The notes beneath the pieces were generated by a model. It had not been told where the DNA came from, ran no database searches, and saw nothing but the letters and a program-made list of their open reading frames with translations. A stretch of 5,082 nt of DNA from an uncultured beta proteobacterium (lineage in GTDB: Bacteria > Pseudomonadota > Gammaproteobacteria > Burkholderiales > Burkholderiaceae_C). A program made the translations under genes and the position numbers. The stretch lies in the NCBI GenBank assembly GCA_903928325.1, contig CAIYQF010000252.1:1-5082 (forward strand), read 5' to 3'. Positions within the stretch are counted from its first letter, which is position 1. Each line of letters opens with the position of its first letter. Shown here in pieces: positions 4,192 to 5,082 of this stretch.

Positions 4192-4668
4192 TCACAGGCG
4201 CAGGTTCATGACCAGCGCGTCCTCGCGCTGACCGTGGCCTGCCGCGTAGTAGCTTTTGCGCTGGCCCACTTGGTGAAAGCCGTGGCGCTCATAGACCTGG
4301 CGCGCACGGGTGTTGCCCACGCGCACTTCCAGCCAGAGCCATTCGGCGTTTTGCCCGCGCGCCCAGATGTCCAGTGCGTCGAGCATCACGTGCGCCCAGC
4401 CCTGGCCCTGGTATTCGGGCGCCACGGTGATGTTGAGCAAGTGCACCTCGTCCACGCCCTTCATGGCCACAAAGTAGCCCAGGATGGTGGTGTCGGCCAT
4501 CAAAATTTGCGCCAGGTAGCCGCTGTGCAGCACGTCCTGAAAATTGGCACGGCTCCAAGGGTGGGCGTAAGCGCGTTGCTCCACGTCCAGCACCGCCGCC
4601 AGACGCTCCAGGCGCATGGGCTCAAAGCGCGCCTCGGCCGCGCTGGCAGCGGGCGGCGCCTTAGGCAT
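4192..4668 (-). CDS. rimI: RimI, ribosomal protein bS18 alanine N-acetyltransferase (GNAT family)
   Basis: RimI acetylates the N-terminal alanine of ribosomal protein S18 with acetyl-CoA and acts in the cytosol. The 158-residue product shows the GNAT order: AYAHPWS (33-39) with the HPWS typical of RimI, strands YLAQILMADTTILGYFVA (51-68), the EVHLLNITVAPEYQGQGWA segment (74-92) whose Q-x-x-G-x-A (87-92) is the acetyl-CoA pyrophosphate loop, then WLEVRVGNTRARQVYERHGF (112-131). In the last, Glu114 is the expected catalytic base and Tyr126 the conserved Tyr. A closing KSYY...EDALVM (138-154) fits the family. The start at 4668 overlaps the tsaB stop by 8 bases, so the two are translationally coupled; a longer frame back to 4923 only shadows tsaB and is rejected. 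Fusion or adjacency of tsaB with rimI is common in bacteria. The stop TGA (4194-4192) overlaps an alternative GTG start of the glycosylase gene. Confidence 0.92.
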   Translation of the reverse strand: MPKAPPAASAAEARFEPMRLERLAAVLDVEQRAYAHPWSRANFQDVLHSGYLAQILMADTTILGYFVAMKGVDEVHLLNITVAPEYQGQGWAHVMLDALDIWARGQNAEWLWLEVRVGNTRARQVYERHGFHQVGQRKSYYAAGHGQREDALVMNLRL

Positions 4669-5082
4669 GCGGTGAAGTGCTGGCTTGGCGGGCCAGCAGT
4701 TGGGCCTTGTCGGCCTTCTCCAGCTCGCGCTCCAGCGTGGTTTTGGCCACCTTGTCGCGCACATACAGCGGCAGCGCCTGGCTGGCGGGCACCGCTTGGC
4801 CAGCCGCCAGCAGGGCTGGGGCGAGTTGCAGCATGGCCGTCGCCGTGGGCAGGGCTGAAACACACGGCGCATCCGGCGCCAGGCGCAAACGGTCGCCGTA
4901 GACGCCAACCACATTGCCCGCAAAGGCTTGCCACACCGGCGGGCCTACTGGCGCTGCGCTCAGGCACGACCAGTGCACCACGTCTTCGGGCGCCACCAAG
5001 CACGGCGCCTGCAGCAGGGTCCACAGCGCGCCGTCAAAGGCGTAGCTGGCGGCGTAAATTTCGTCCATGCGGGCGTCCAGCA
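4661..5082 (-). CDS. tsaB: TsaB, tRNA threonylcarbamoyladenosine biosynthesis protein (partial, N-terminus outside window)
   Basis: TsaB is the non-catalytic partner of TsaD in making t6A at position 37 of ANN-decoding tRNAs. It has an ASKHA-type fold and bridges TsaD and TsaE. The window holds the last 139 residues plus two bases of another codon. The segment LDARMDEIYAASY at the edge is the conserved DARM-x-E-x-Y region, and LPLYVRDKVAKTT near the C-terminus is the characteristic Y-x-R-x-x-VA tail. Between them lie a variable acidic core and an Ala-rich helix (ATAMLQLAPALLAAGQA). Roughly the first 90-100 residues, counting from a family length near 230, lie beyond base 5082. The methionine at 5068 is internal and not the start. 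The gene is upstream of rimI with an 8-base overlap, so it is the first visible gene of the operon; its promoter is outside the window. Confidence 0.9.
   Translation of the reverse strand, partial: LDARMDEIYAASYAFDGALWTLLQAPCLVAPEDVVHWSCLSAAPVGPPVWQAFAGNVVGVYGDRLRLAPDAPCVSALPTATAMLQLAPALLAAGQAVPASQALPLYVRDKVAKTTLERELEKADKAQLLARQASTSPHA

Noticed and set aside
4154..4195. GTG start at 4195 for the glycosylase
   Set aside because: Possible through a GTGA overlap with the rimI stop, but the added 14 residues look unconserved. Kept only as an alternative.
4669..4923. Longer RimI frame back to 4923
   Set aside because: The added residues are a shadow of tsaB in another frame (Arg/Cys/Pro-rich); the GNAT domain begins after the ATG at 4668.
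1..5082. CRISPR arrays, tRNA or rRNA genes, insertion-sequence transposases and integrases
   Set aside because: No regularly spaced repeats, no tRNA-like cloverleaf or CCA end, and no transposase or integrase motifs were seen; the means by which the accessory segment arrived is not visible here.

Overview
The window looks like a chromosomal segment of a GC-rich betaproteobacterium, most likely Burkholderiales/Comamonadaceae. The basis is the tsaB-rimI-uracil-DNA glycosylase cluster on the right, a UvrA tail on the left, and GC-rich codon use in both flanks. The assignment comes from recognising families, not from a database search.

Layout, left to right. (1) Bases 1-252 (+) are the 3' end of uvrA, with an unusual, probably rewritten C-terminus after a run of eight Gs. 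(2) Bases 246-2045 (-) are a visibly lower-GC gene for a 599-residue OLD-like protein: an N-terminal ABC-type ATPase fused to a C-terminal TOPRIM-like nuclease domain. This is the architecture of anti-phage and plasmid-defence nucleases. Its stop region overlaps the end of uvrA tail to tail. (3) Bases about 2085-2283 are its leader. It contains what I read as a cyclic-di-GMP class I (GEMM) riboswitch on the minus strand, followed by a terminator-like hairpin and then a good Shine-Dalgarno and ATG. Further upstream are another hairpin and a perfect 13-bp tandem repeat. (4) Bases 2319-2829 (-) are a type II toxin-antitoxin pair, a ParD-like antitoxin followed by a RelE/ParE toxin, with a recognisable promoter and a near-perfect 22-bp palindrome across the toxin stop. 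(5) Bases 2918-3196 (+) are a small unrecognised gene reading away from the toxin-antitoxin promoter. (6) Bases 3257-5082 (-) are a compact housekeeping operon transcribed tsaB (partial), rimI, then a family-4-type uracil-DNA glycosylase, with overlapping junctions.

Interpretation. The nuclease gene and toxin-antitoxin pair lie in one orientation between two conserved genome-maintenance neighbourhoods and look like an accessory insertion. The most notable point is the combination of a predicted defence ATPase-nuclease with a c-di-GMP-sensing leader RNA, which would tie a defence effector to the second messenger of surface and biofilm life. The riboswitch call rests on conserved sequence blocks and hairpins in the right order. 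Its 3' half is less conserved, and the RNA may have belonged originally to a gene displaced by the insertion.
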